A stretch of 33,928 nucleotides of DNA, from IMG/VR virus record IMGVR_UViG_3300038954_000134, positions 1-33,928 of that record; one strand, written 5' to 3'. Under the pieces are notes generated by a model, which ran no database searches, had not been told where the DNA came from, and saw only the letters and a program-made list of their open reading frames with translations. The DNA is from a virus. Both the position numbers and the translations under genes were made by a program. Shown here one piece after another: positions 5,877-10,952 of the stretch. Every line of letters begins with the position of its first letter. Positions within the stretch are counted from its first letter, which is position 1.

Positions 5877-5974
5877 ATAAAAAAATTGAAAACGTCTTTA
5901 GATCAAAGTCCAGCGTGTCTACCAAATTCCACCACCTCGCCATTTAAATTATTAAAATCAAAGAACTTATTTTA

Positions 5975-6385
5975 TTATATTGTAAATATTTCTCTACTAT
6001 CTTCTTTATTGAAAATTTTTAATATAACCCCCTGTCCCCATATAATTTGAAAATAATATCCATTAAACTCCCAAATTTTATTATTAAAGAGGTTATCGAG
6101 TTCTCTCACTTCTACTTGCTTTCCACCCCTTTGAGTAACATATTTAAAAATAAATCCCATTATATTATTTGGATATGGTTCATAACCTCTTTCATAACAT
6201 CTTGAACGATACTCATCATCATGTTTAAGAATCATACGATATAAAAGTGTATTAAAATCATTATTTTCAAGCCACTTTTCAAATATATTAAAACGTTTTT
6301 CAACAATTTCTTTATCTTCTTTTAATTTTGTAAAATAATCATCCATCATATAATTATCAATATCAAATAGTAATGTATCTTTCAT
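5975..6385 (-). CDS. hypothetical protein (136 aa)
   Basis: Soluble 136-residue protein; N-terminal acidic segment (LLFDIDNYMMDDYFTKLKED), middle HDDEYRSRCYERGYEPYPN, C-terminal beta-like segment with GYYFQIIWGQGVILKIF. No family recognised. It lies between the tmRNA (16 nt upstream of its ATG) and the split tRNA-Leu. Confidence 0.7.
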   Translation of the reverse strand: MKDTLLFDIDNYMMDDYFTKLKEDKEIVEKRFNIFEKWLENNDFNTLLYRMILKHDDEYRSRCYERGYEPYPNNIMGFIFKYVTQRGGKQVEVRELDNLFNNKIWEFNGYYFQIIWGQGVILKIFNKEDSREIFTI

Positions 6386-6401
6386 ATTATCAATGTGTTA
6401 G

Positions 6402-6771
6402 TGGAGATGATGGGACTCGAACCCATGTCCATTAGCCGATCAATCAGCATTCTACAAGTTTAGGATATGATTTTCTAATCATCCAAAATAGTAATTCTCT
6501 ATAGCCGAATTACAGACCAGAGTGCTTTATATTAGGGGTATCTCAAACCCCACCTGTTTACAGATTTTTATACTGATTTATTTTTATTCCTACGCTACTA
6601 ATGCAAATTCAGTATTCTTTGCAAAAACGCTTCTTCCCTTTGTAAGAGAAGTTGGAATAGACATTATGTCTTCTGCGACTAAATTTTTGAATCTGTTTTT
6701 ACGTAGTATTATTCAAACTACGACTTGCTTACTAATCTCACTAAACTAATGTCAAAACCAAAGTCATCCCC
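6402..6771 (-). ncRNA. ssrA: tmRNA (ssrA)
   Basis: The 5' end GGGGATGACTTTGGTTTTGACA and the 3' end with a TTCGAGT T-loop pair through acceptor GGGGATG/CATCTCC, discriminator A, no CCA encoded; 370 nt, the usual tmRNA size. The tag frame at 6590-6622 reads GCA AAG AAT ACT GAA TTT GCA TTA GTA GCG TAG, tag AKNTEFALVA, close to the ALAA-type proteolysis tag. Downstream pseudoknot-like segments (CAGGTGGGGTTTGAGATACCCC...) fit the tmRNA layout. It would rescue stalled ribosomes during infection. Confidence 0.93.
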
Positions 6772-6790
6772 ATATTTTCAATGAACTAAA

Positions 6791-7042
6791 TTAATCATTA
6801 TTTATTGTAAAATCAATTACTCCATTTAAACCATTATTATCTTTAAATGATATATTACAAAATGTATATCCATTTTGTATATCAATATTAGATACTTTAG
6901 TTTCAAATTTTAATTTTGAATTTAAATATTCTTGTAATTTCTCACCCAATTTTCCCATAGATAAAAATGGATTTTCATTTACAAATGATTTTATAGTCAT
7001 TTTAATTAATTGACCCCTGTCACTTTCATTTTTTGATTTCAT
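6791..7042 (-). CDS. hypothetical protein (83 aa)
   Basis: Small protein with a helical N-terminal half (GQLIKMTIKSFVNENPFLSMGKLGEKL) and a beta-rich C-terminal half ending with VIDFTINND. No family recognised; ends 19 nt before the tmRNA. Confidence 0.65.
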   Translation of the reverse strand: MKSKNESDRGQLIKMTIKSFVNENPFLSMGKLGEKLQEYLNSKLKFETKVSNIDIQNGYTFCNISFKDNNGLNGVIDFTINND

Positions 7043-7066
7043 AATAATCTATTTTATTGAACCATT

Positions 7067-7531
7067 TTATTTAAAATAATATCTATGAAATACATTTATT
7101 ATATTATCTTCATATTTTATATTTGAAAATAACTGATATAAATAAATTTTATGATCATTTAATATATCATTTAATATTTTAACCGTATCTTTTACTAAAT
7201 CCAAATGTATTACATATTCTAAATTTGGTATTGTTTCAATATCTTCCTTATTGTATGAATATTCTTTATTCCAAGTCAATAAGTTTTTATTTAATGGACT
7301 ATCAACAATATGAATTTTACTCAAATTATTAATCTCACTAAGCACTTTTAATCCTAATATTAATCTACTTGGTGCATTTTTATCAAATGAATTTGTTGAA
7401 ATTGGTGTTGATGATAATTGATGGATATTATTATTAATATATATTAATAATTTCTCTTGATTATTTTTTGATATATTTAATTGATCTAATATATCAATCC
7501 AAAGTTCTTTATCAATTATTGTATTGTGCAT
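7067..7531 (-). CDS. hypothetical protein (154 aa)
   Basis: Soluble, AT-biased composition (Asn/Ile-rich), starting MHNTIIDKELWIDIL. No catalytic motif or membrane segment seen. Closely spaced with neighbours (10 nt from the upstream gene, 24 nt to the downstream one), so probably operonic. Confidence 0.65.
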   Translation of the reverse strand: MHNTIIDKELWIDILDQLNISKNNQEKLLIYINNNIHQLSSTPISTNSFDKNAPSRLILGLKVLSEINNLSKIHIVDSPLNKNLLTWNKEYSYNKEDIETIPNLEYVIHLDLVKDTVKILNDILNDHKIYLYQLFSNIKYEDNIINVFHRYYFK

Positions 7532-7541
7532 AATTCTAAAT

Positions 7542-7820
7542 TTAAATTGTTAAAATACCCCATTTTTCTTCAAACATATCTTCATATTCTTTCGCATCTG
7601 TAAATATGATTTGAGTAAAACCTTTACCTTGCATTAATCCAATAAATAAATAATTAGGATTATTAATAAGTTCAATCATTTCATTCTCAAATTTTCTATT
7701 TTGGATAATTGGATTATCATTTTTATCATGACCAATTAAACATTTAATAATACATGTCTTATCATTTTCAAATTCAATGAATTTTGCTGGTATTATTGTT
7801 ATATCTTTTATATTATTCAT
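7542..7820 (-). CDS. hypothetical protein (92 aa)
   Basis: Small protein with beta-like pattern (ITIIPAKFIEFENDKTCIIKCLIGHDKNDNPI) and a C-terminal FTDAKEYEDMFEEKWG. No family recognised. A sequence matching the Bacteroidota -7 element (TATATTTG, 7838-7845) is 17 nt before the ATG. Confidence 0.65.
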   Translation of the reverse strand: MNNIKDITIIPAKFIEFENDKTCIIKCLIGHDKNDNPIIQNRKFENEMIELINNPNYLFIGLMQGKGFTQIIFTDAKEYEDMFEEKWGILTI

Positions 7821-7837
7821 TTAACAATTCTTTTCTT

Positions 7838-7845
7838 CAAATATA
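7838..7845 (-). promoter_or_regulatory. possible Bacteroidota -7 element TATATTTG
   Basis: Fits TAnnTTTG, but I see no TTG at the expected -33 distance, so support is weak. Confidence 0.3.
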
Positions 7846-7897
7846 AATATAAAAAATTAAAAAAGATAGAATTTTTTTAAAATTAACTTAATAAATT

Positions 7898-8140
7898 TTA
7901 TTCATCAATACATATAGCTAAATAAGAAAGTTGCATATCTTCATTAATTGGTGGACATTCACAAAAACCATTAACAGCACATGAACTTTCATTACAATTA
8001 GGTTCTGTTATAAGATTATATGCTTCATCTTCAATCAATTCCTTAATTCTTGTCTCTGGAATATAACAACTTACTTGTTTACCCTTTTTATTTAAAAACA
8101 AAACTTCAATACCATCAGTTCTTTTCAATATTTTTTTCAT
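7898..8140 (-). CDS. small Cys-containing protein (80 aa)
   Basis: Eighty residues with the cluster CNESSCAVNGFCECPP (four Cys in 13 residues) near residues 51-66, a likely metal-binding or disulfide knuckle, followed by an acidic end. No known family recognised. It follows the 244-aa gene by 8 nt. Confidence 0.7.
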   Translation of the reverse strand: MKKILKRTDGIEVLFLNKKGKQVSCYIPETRIKELIEDEAYNLITEPNCNESSCAVNGFCECPPINEDMQLSYLAICIDE

Positions 8141-8148
8141 AAGAATAA

Positions 8149-8883
8149 TTACTTTTTCTTTTTTGTGGGTTCTCTTCTAAATGACCATTTTTTGTCATAT
8201 CCATGTTGTTCTATTTTGTCCTTATCACTGATTTCAATAGTATCTTTTTCGCCAATCCCCAATACTCCAGATATAAACATTTGAATTTCCTGAAATGCTC
8301 TAAATGAATCATATACCTTATAAAATTCATAATCTTTCAATAGGGGATTAATAATAAACATTTCATTATTACGATTTATTCTTAAACTAACTCTATCATG
8401 GTTAAGATCAAAAATGAATATTGGTGTATTATATTTTCTAAAAATATGTATCGCATCATAATTTCGAATGTAATTTAAATCATCTTCCAAAATACGACCC
8501 CAATGTTTAGCTTCAAGATGTTTTTTAATCTTTTTTTCATCATAAACAATAGTGGTAGTAAATTCATAATTATCGGCATAATTATGCAATTTTTTCTTTT
8601 TCAAAAATCTGTAACCGGGATAGAGATTACCACAAAAACCCACAATAAAACCATCAGCTTCATCGTATTCTGATTCTTTCTTAGGGGAGTGAAAGTGTAG
8701 ATTTCGAAAATGATTTTCATTACGAAAAATTGAACCACCCACTATTCTTTGAAATTCTTTAGGAAATTCCTCATTCTTATTAAATTCAGCAGTTTTACGT
8801 TCATATACAATTTCTTTGTCAATACCCATTGTACCAACAACTCCATCATAATAATCTTTTTTCTTTTTGTCAATTATATACAT
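8149..8883 (-). CDS. conserved phage hypothetical protein (244 aa)
   Basis: Starts MYIIDKKKKDYYDGVVGTMGIDKEIVYERK; the segment DYYDGVVG-MGID-IVY(E/D)R and the later DGFIVGFCGNLYPG are patterns I have seen in phage hypotheticals of unknown function. C-terminus is Lys-rich. It starts a transcription unit: a GTAACA/CGTA promoter is 20-50 nt upstream, just after the end of the large tRNA operon. Confidence 0.78.
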   Translation of the reverse strand: MYIIDKKKKDYYDGVVGTMGIDKEIVYERKTAEFNKNEEFPKEFQRIVGGSIFRNENHFRNLHFHSPKKESEYDEADGFIVGFCGNLYPGYRFLKKKKLHNYADNYEFTTTIVYDEKKIKKHLEAKHWGRILEDDLNYIRNYDAIHIFRKYNTPIFIFDLNHDRVSLRINRNNEMFIINPLLKDYEFYKVYDSFRAFQEIQMFISGVLGIGEKDTIEISDKDKIEQHGYDKKWSFRREPTKKKK

Positions 8884-8902
8884 AATTATTAATGTTTTGT
8901 TT

Positions 8903-8940
8903 GATTATACGAAGATAAAGAAGATTTGTTACAATTTCAA
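8903..8940 (-). promoter_or_regulatory. promoter region with two overlapping promoter types
   Basis: Minus strand GTAACA, 15 nt, CGTATAATC (8903-8932). Also TTG-N20-TATCTTCG (8910-8940), one mismatch from the Bacteroidota TTG-N19/21-TAnnTTTG pattern. Confidence 0.6.
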
Positions 8941-8954
8941 GAAAGTTTTGTAAA

Positions 8955-9030
8955 GCACGCCCAGAGGGACTTGAACCCACACTCTTCGGTTTTGGAGACC
9001 GTTGCTTTACCTAATTAAGCTATGGACGTG
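8955..9030 (-). tRNA. tRNA-Trp (CCA)
   Basis: Acceptor CACGTCC/GGGCGTG, discriminator C, anticodon loop CTCCAAA (CCA), TTCAAGT T-loop. Last tRNA of the large operon; the leader ORF at 10732-10845 contains one TGG codon. Confidence 0.9.
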
Positions 9031-9050
9031 TATAATTAATTAATCAATTG

Positions 9051-9122
9051 TGGAGCGAGCGGGACTCGAACCCAATCTCTGGAGTGCAAATCCAGTGTTC
9101 TAGCCAATTGAACTACTCCCCC
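9051..9122 (-). tRNA. tRNA-Ala (UGC), irregular acceptor stem
   Basis: D-stem GTTC/GAAC, anticodon stem CTGGA/TCCAG with loop TTTGCAC (UGC), TTCGAGT T-loop, discriminator A. The acceptor strands GGGGGAG and CTC(G)CTCC pair only if one G is bulged, and the T-stem is then short; this may be a decaying tRNA or carry an indel. Confidence 0.75.
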
Positions 9123-9136
9123 ATTATTAAATTTTG

Positions 9137-9217
9137 TAGGAATAGTGGGATTCGAACCCACATGCCCGAAGGCACAGCTTCTTAAACTGCTATGTATACC
9201 AATTCCATCATATTCCC
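9137..9217 (-). tRNA. tRNA-Leu (AAG)
   Basis: Acceptor GGGAATA/TATTCCT, discriminator A, Leu-type D-arm, anticodon stem GCAGT/GCTGT with loop TTAAGAA (AAG), variable arm GCC-TTCG-GGC, T-arm GTGGG-TTCGAAT-CCCAC. An A at position 34 is rare in bacterial tRNA-Leu. Confidence 0.85.
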
Positions 9218-9316
9218 AAATTACTTCCCCTTAGACAAGGGTAATGTTTAAATTATTTTCGTCCTGATGCCTAGTCACGATATAGTTTCAATGAACTCAT
9301 TAACCATTTAAGTCAG
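9218..9316 (-). other. unassigned 99-nt spacer in the tRNA operon
   Basis: No cloverleaf found. On the minus strand there is a hairpin TTAC-CCTT-GTCT-AAGG-GGAAGTAA near the 9137-9217 tRNA. A structured RNA or a degenerate tRNA is possible; nothing firmer can be said. Confidence 0.25.
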
Positions 9317-9398
9317 TCCCCCTAGTAAGATTCAAACTTACACATCCGAAGATACTACATCCTAAGTGTAGCGTGTCTATCAATTCCACCATAGGGGG
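9317..9398 (-). tRNA. tRNA-Leu (UAG)
   Basis: Acceptor CCCCCTA/TAGGGGG, discriminator A, Leu D-arm, anticodon stem CTACA/TGTAG with loop CTTAGGA (UAG), variable arm ATC-TTCG-GAT, T-arm GTAAG-TTTGAAT-CTTAC. Confidence 0.92.
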
Positions 9399-9481
9399 GG
9401 TGTGAATTTTAATTATTTTTCGTGAAAAATGGTTATTTTACCAATATTATGTGAATATCGATTATATAACCGATAAATTTG

Positions 9482-9557
9482 TAGGTGCAGAGGGATTTGA
9501 ACCCCCGAATCTTCTGGATGTAAGCCAGACGCTTTAGACCAACTAAGCTATGCACCT
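9482..9557 (-). tRNA. tRNA-Val (UAC)
   Basis: Acceptor AGGTGCA/TGCACCT, discriminator A, anticodon stem TCTGG/CCAGA with loop CTTACAT (UAC), TTCAAAT T-loop. Its 5' base abuts the stop codon of the nuclease gene (9558). Confidence 0.93.
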
Positions 9558-10052
9558 TTATATTAAATTTTTATTTGGTTGAACAAACTTTCCCTTTTCT
9601 ATGGGTAGGAAAGCATTATCTCTATAAGCCTCACCACCATTTACTGTAGATTGAGTTATTGTATTATAATGATCAAATTCAAAAAGATAATTACCCTCAC
9701 TATCAGTTATCTTCCAATACATCACCAGATTATTTTTCTCAATCCCTAAGAAGCCGTACAATGGCACATTATATTTTTTAGCAACCTGACGACATTTTTC
9801 TAATTTCTCATATGTTATGAGCCAACTTCCCCAATCTTCTAATTCTTGAAGTGTTATTTGTCTGTTTTTACTCTCAAACACCCCAATAATTTTGTTAGTT
9901 TCAGGATTTGATATAATACCATCATGGGGGAAGGGTTTATCCTTTTTTGTAATTTTGATCTTAACATTAAAACATTTTGATACATATTTTAACATTTTAA
10001 TCTCTTCTTTAACCGTCTTTTGTCCTTTGGGGGTGTTGATGTCTAATCCCAT
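9558..10052 (-). CDS. PD-(D/E)XK-like nuclease inside the tRNA operon (164 aa)
   Basis: Contains HDGIISNPETNKIIGVFESKNR, i.e. an Asp followed about 13 residues later by ESK, the D...(E)xK active-site pattern of PD-(D/E)XK nucleases, then a helical ITLQELEDWGSWLITYEKLEK. Start taken at MGLDIN (10052) because a good Bacteroidota promoter (TTG-N20-TACCTTTG) occupies 10070-10100, overlapping the longer upstream frame. It lies between tRNA-Glu and tRNA-Val and its stop codon touches the tRNA-Val 5' end. It could be a freestanding homing-type nuclease that uses the tRNA array as a safe site, or a phage DNA/RNA-processing enzyme; substrate unknown. Confidence 0.7.
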   Translation of the reverse strand: MGLDINTPKGQKTVKEEIKMLKYVSKCFNVKIKITKKDKPFPHDGIISNPETNKIIGVFESKNRQITLQELEDWGSWLITYEKLEKCRQVAKKYNVPLYGFLGIEKNNLVMYWKITDSEGNYLFEFDHYNTITQSTVNGGEAYRDNAFLPIEKGKFVQPNKNLI

Positions 10053-10069
10053 TAGAATTTTTTTAATTA

Positions 10070-10100
10070 CAAAGGTAAACCTTTTTTTATAGAAAAACAA
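10070..10100 (-). promoter_or_regulatory. Bacteroidota-type promoter TTG-N20-TACCTTTG
   Basis: Exact match to TTG-N19/21-TAnnTTTG, 18 nt before the nuclease ATG. It lies within the tRNA operon, so the nuclease and the tRNAs after it (Val, Leu, Leu, Ala, Trp) could also be transcribed by unmodified host polymerase. Confidence 0.6.
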
Positions 10101-10107
10101 GATATTG

Positions 10108-10179
10108 TACTCGGTACGGGGATCGAACCCGTGCCTCCTGATAGAAAGTCAGACGTGTTAACCACTTCACTAACCGAGC
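10108..10179 (-). tRNA. tRNA-Glu (UUC)
   Basis: Acceptor GCTCGGT/ACCGAGT, discriminator A, anticodon loop CTTTCTA (UUC), T-arm CACGGG-TTCGATC-CCCGT. Clean cloverleaf. Confidence 0.93.
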
Positions 10180-10188
10180 AAATTTTAG

Positions 10189-10313
10189 CGGGATTGGTAG
10201 GACTCGAACCTACACACGGATGGGACATGACCCCATTGTGATTATTCCTAAAGATTGGTTTCCGACACCATCTTTGTTAGTTCATGCAACATAACTTTAC
10301 CACTTACAATCCC
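10189..10313 (-). tRNA. 125-nt tRNA-like gene, apparent CAU anticodon, huge D-region
   Basis: Acceptor GGGATTG/CAATCCC (7 bp), discriminator G, canonical T-arm GTAGG-TTCGAGT-CCTAC, and stem ATGGG/CCCAT with 7-nt loop GTCATGT (CAU). Between the acceptor and this arm lie about 65 nt instead of the usual 18. GTG/CAC can close a D-stem, and inside are two hairpins: AGTT-ATG/CAT-AACT and AAAGAT-GGT/ACC-ATCTTT. The second has a 7-nt loop GTCGGAA that could itself be read as anticodon CGG. Identity is uncertain. Confidence 0.6.
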
Positions 10314-10319
10314 ATTTGG

Positions 10320-10393
10320 CGGTGCATACAGGACTCGAACCTGCGACCCCCTGCGTGACGGGCAGGTATTCTAACCAACTGAACTAATGCACC
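10320..10393 (-). tRNA. tRNA-Asp (GUC)
   Basis: Acceptor GGTGCAT/ATGCACC, discriminator G (an Asp identity base), anticodon stem CCTGC/GCAGG with loop CCGTCAC (GUC), T-arm GCAGG-TTCGAGT-CCTGT. Confidence 0.94.
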
Positions 10394-10400
10394 GTAATTA

Positions 10401-10496
10401 ATAGTATCATCCAGTAAATGTAATTTTTGTTACAACCAGTCTGTACATACTGCCCTTTTTATGCGCCACTCATTGTACTGTGCGTGATGATACTAT
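10401..10496 (-). ncRNA. cloverleaf-like RNA closed by an 11-bp helix
   Basis: Outer strands ATAGTATCATC (RNA 10496-10486) and GATGATACTAT (10411-10401) are perfectly complementary. Inside are three stem-loops in order: CGCAC/GT(G)GCG, CAGT/ACTG and TGTAA-CAAAAA-TTACA. The plan is tRNA-like but there is no standard T-loop or usable anticodon loop. It lies between two tRNA-Asp genes. T4 also encodes small stable non-tRNA RNAs in its tRNA cluster; this may be an analogue or a diverged tRNA. Confidence 0.6.
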
Positions 10497-10499
10497 TTG

Positions 10500-10574
10500 C
10501 CGTCCTGAACGGTTACGATCCGTTTGTTTTACATGAGTGACAGTCATGTTCCCCACCAAGGAGCCTACAGGACG
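10500..10574 (-). tRNA. second tRNA-Asp-like gene (GUC), odd T-loop
   Basis: Acceptor CGTCCTG/CAGGACG, discriminator G, anticodon stem CATGA/TCATG with loop CTGTCAC (GUC). The T-stem AACGG/CCGTT is perfect but its loop is ATCGTAA: positions 54 and 58, normally T and A, are exchanged to A and T. The D-arm is short-looped (CTCC-TTGGTG-GGGA). First RNA after the leader terminator of this operon. Confidence 0.75.
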
Positions 10575-10580
10575 TTGTTT

Positions 10581-10617
10581 AAACTGTCACAAAAATAGTA
10601 TAAATTTGTGACAGTTT
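10581..10617. repeat. 13-bp inverted repeat before the large tRNA operon
   Basis: AAACTGTCACAAA and TTTGTGACAGTTT are perfect inverted copies with an 11-nt loop, lying between the leader terminator and the first tRNA. It could be an operator, a processing signal or a second hairpin barrier; it lacks a good T-tract in the minus direction. Confidence 0.6.
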
Positions 10618-10667
10618 TATTATGTAATTAATTAATTTTCAATTTAATTTCCCAATATGTCAAAGAA

Positions 10668-10707
10668 CAAAAAAAACCCGACTCAATTTTTATCTTAAGT
10701 CGGGTTT
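10668..10707 (-). terminator. leader terminator (attenuator) before the Asp-to-Trp tRNA operon
   Basis: RNA hairpin AAACCCGACT/AGTCGGGTTT (10 bp) followed by a U run. Its 5' arm AAACCCGACTT is perfectly complementary over 11 nt to AAGTCGGGTTT inside the leader ORF (plus-strand 10753-10763), so the leader carries a copy of the terminator 3' arm able to form an antiterminator. Confidence 0.85.
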
Positions 10708-10731
10708 TAAATTTAATGATTATGAAAATAT

Positions 10732-10845
10732 TTATCCTCTATCACCTTCTATAAACCCGACTTTACGTACCTCTTCCGCATCATCGTCCCATAATAGGGC
10801 AACTGCCATTAAAGATACTAATAATATGTCGAGTAGTGTTTTCAT
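10732..10845 (-). CDS. 37-aa leader peptide matching the downstream tRNA set
   Basis: ATG 10845, TAA 10732. In residues 4-26 all but two (Ile7, Ser11) are Leu, Asp, Val, Met, Ala, Trp or Glu: for example LLVSLMAVALLW at 8-19, then three Asp, Ala, two Glu and Val. The operon downstream encodes tRNAs for exactly Asp (two), Glu, Val, Leu (two), Ala and Trp, plus one tRNA-like gene with a CAU (Met) anticodon. Codons 27-31 (CGT AAA GTC GGG TTT) hold the antiterminator element. Leader codons include CTA and CTC, the targets of the UAG and AAG anticodons. It could be misread as a small hydrophobic membrane protein; the tRNA match and shared architecture favour an attenuation leader. Confidence 0.8.
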   Translation of the reverse strand: MKTLLDILLVSLMAVALLWDDDAEEVRKVGFIEGDRG

Positions 10846-10871
10846 TTTCTTTTTTATTTTAATTCTGTTTG

Positions 10872-10934
10872 CAAATATAATAATTTATTTTGTTTCTGCA
10901 ATAGTAAATACGAAAAAGTTTTAAAAATGTTACA
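10872..10934 (-). promoter_or_regulatory. tandem promoters of leader ORF 2
   Basis: A GTAACA-N15-CGTATTTA element (10899-10934) followed by an exact Bacteroidota consensus TTG-N19-TATATTTG (10872-10901), 27 nt before the ATG. The leader could thus be transcribed by host polymerase early and by a phage-directed polymerase. Confidence 0.65.
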
Positions 10935-10952
10935 AAAAAGTTTAATTATTTT

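Larger units (their letters stand above)
5193..5905 (-). mobile_element. group I intron (713 nt) with HNH endonuclease ORF
   Basis: The 3' part holds a recognisable catalytic core: P3 TTCCGT/ACGGAA, P4 TTCGGT/ACCGAG, P5 CCC/GGG, P6 CCTC/GAGG, P7 GACTT/AAGTC, P8 CATC..ATTGTAAA/TTTACAAT..GATG, then P9 hairpins CAAC/GTTG and TAGT-GAAA-ACTA. The intron ends in G. The segment GGTGTAGAGACTTGACACGG closely resembles the P6-P7-P3 segment of cyanobacterial trnL introns. P1 is not clearly resolved: a CUUU/AAAG helix is visible but the expected U-G at the splice site is not obvious. Confidence 0.88.
5142..5941 (-). tRNA. tRNA-Leu (UAA) interrupted by a group I intron
   Basis: The 5' exon is 5941-5906 and the 3' exon 5192-5142. 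Joined, they give acceptor GGCGAGG/CCTCGCT, discriminator A, D-arm GTG/CAC, anticodon stem CTGGA/TCCAG with loop CT-TAA-AA, variable arm ATCC-GAAA-GGGT and T-arm GCGGG-TTCAAAT-CCCGT. The break falls between U34 and A35 of the anticodon, exactly where the ancient cyanobacterial/plastid trnL(UAA) group I intron sits. No CCA is encoded. It is transcribed with the neighbouring genes and the tmRNA. Confidence 0.9.

Noticed and set aside
6522-6749. Plus-strand open frame of 75 codons
   Set aside because: It is the antisense of the tmRNA, which explains the conservation-like structure; no promoter or neighbours on that strand.
9241-9300. Hammerhead-like CTGATG segment in the tRNA operon spacer
   Set aside because: The second conserved GAAA strand and flanking helices of a hammerhead ribozyme could not be found.
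10189-10313. Selenocysteine tRNA
   Set aside because: The gene is long, but the extra sequence is on the D-arm side, not in a long variable arm, and no UCA anticodon sits in a proper 7-nt loop.
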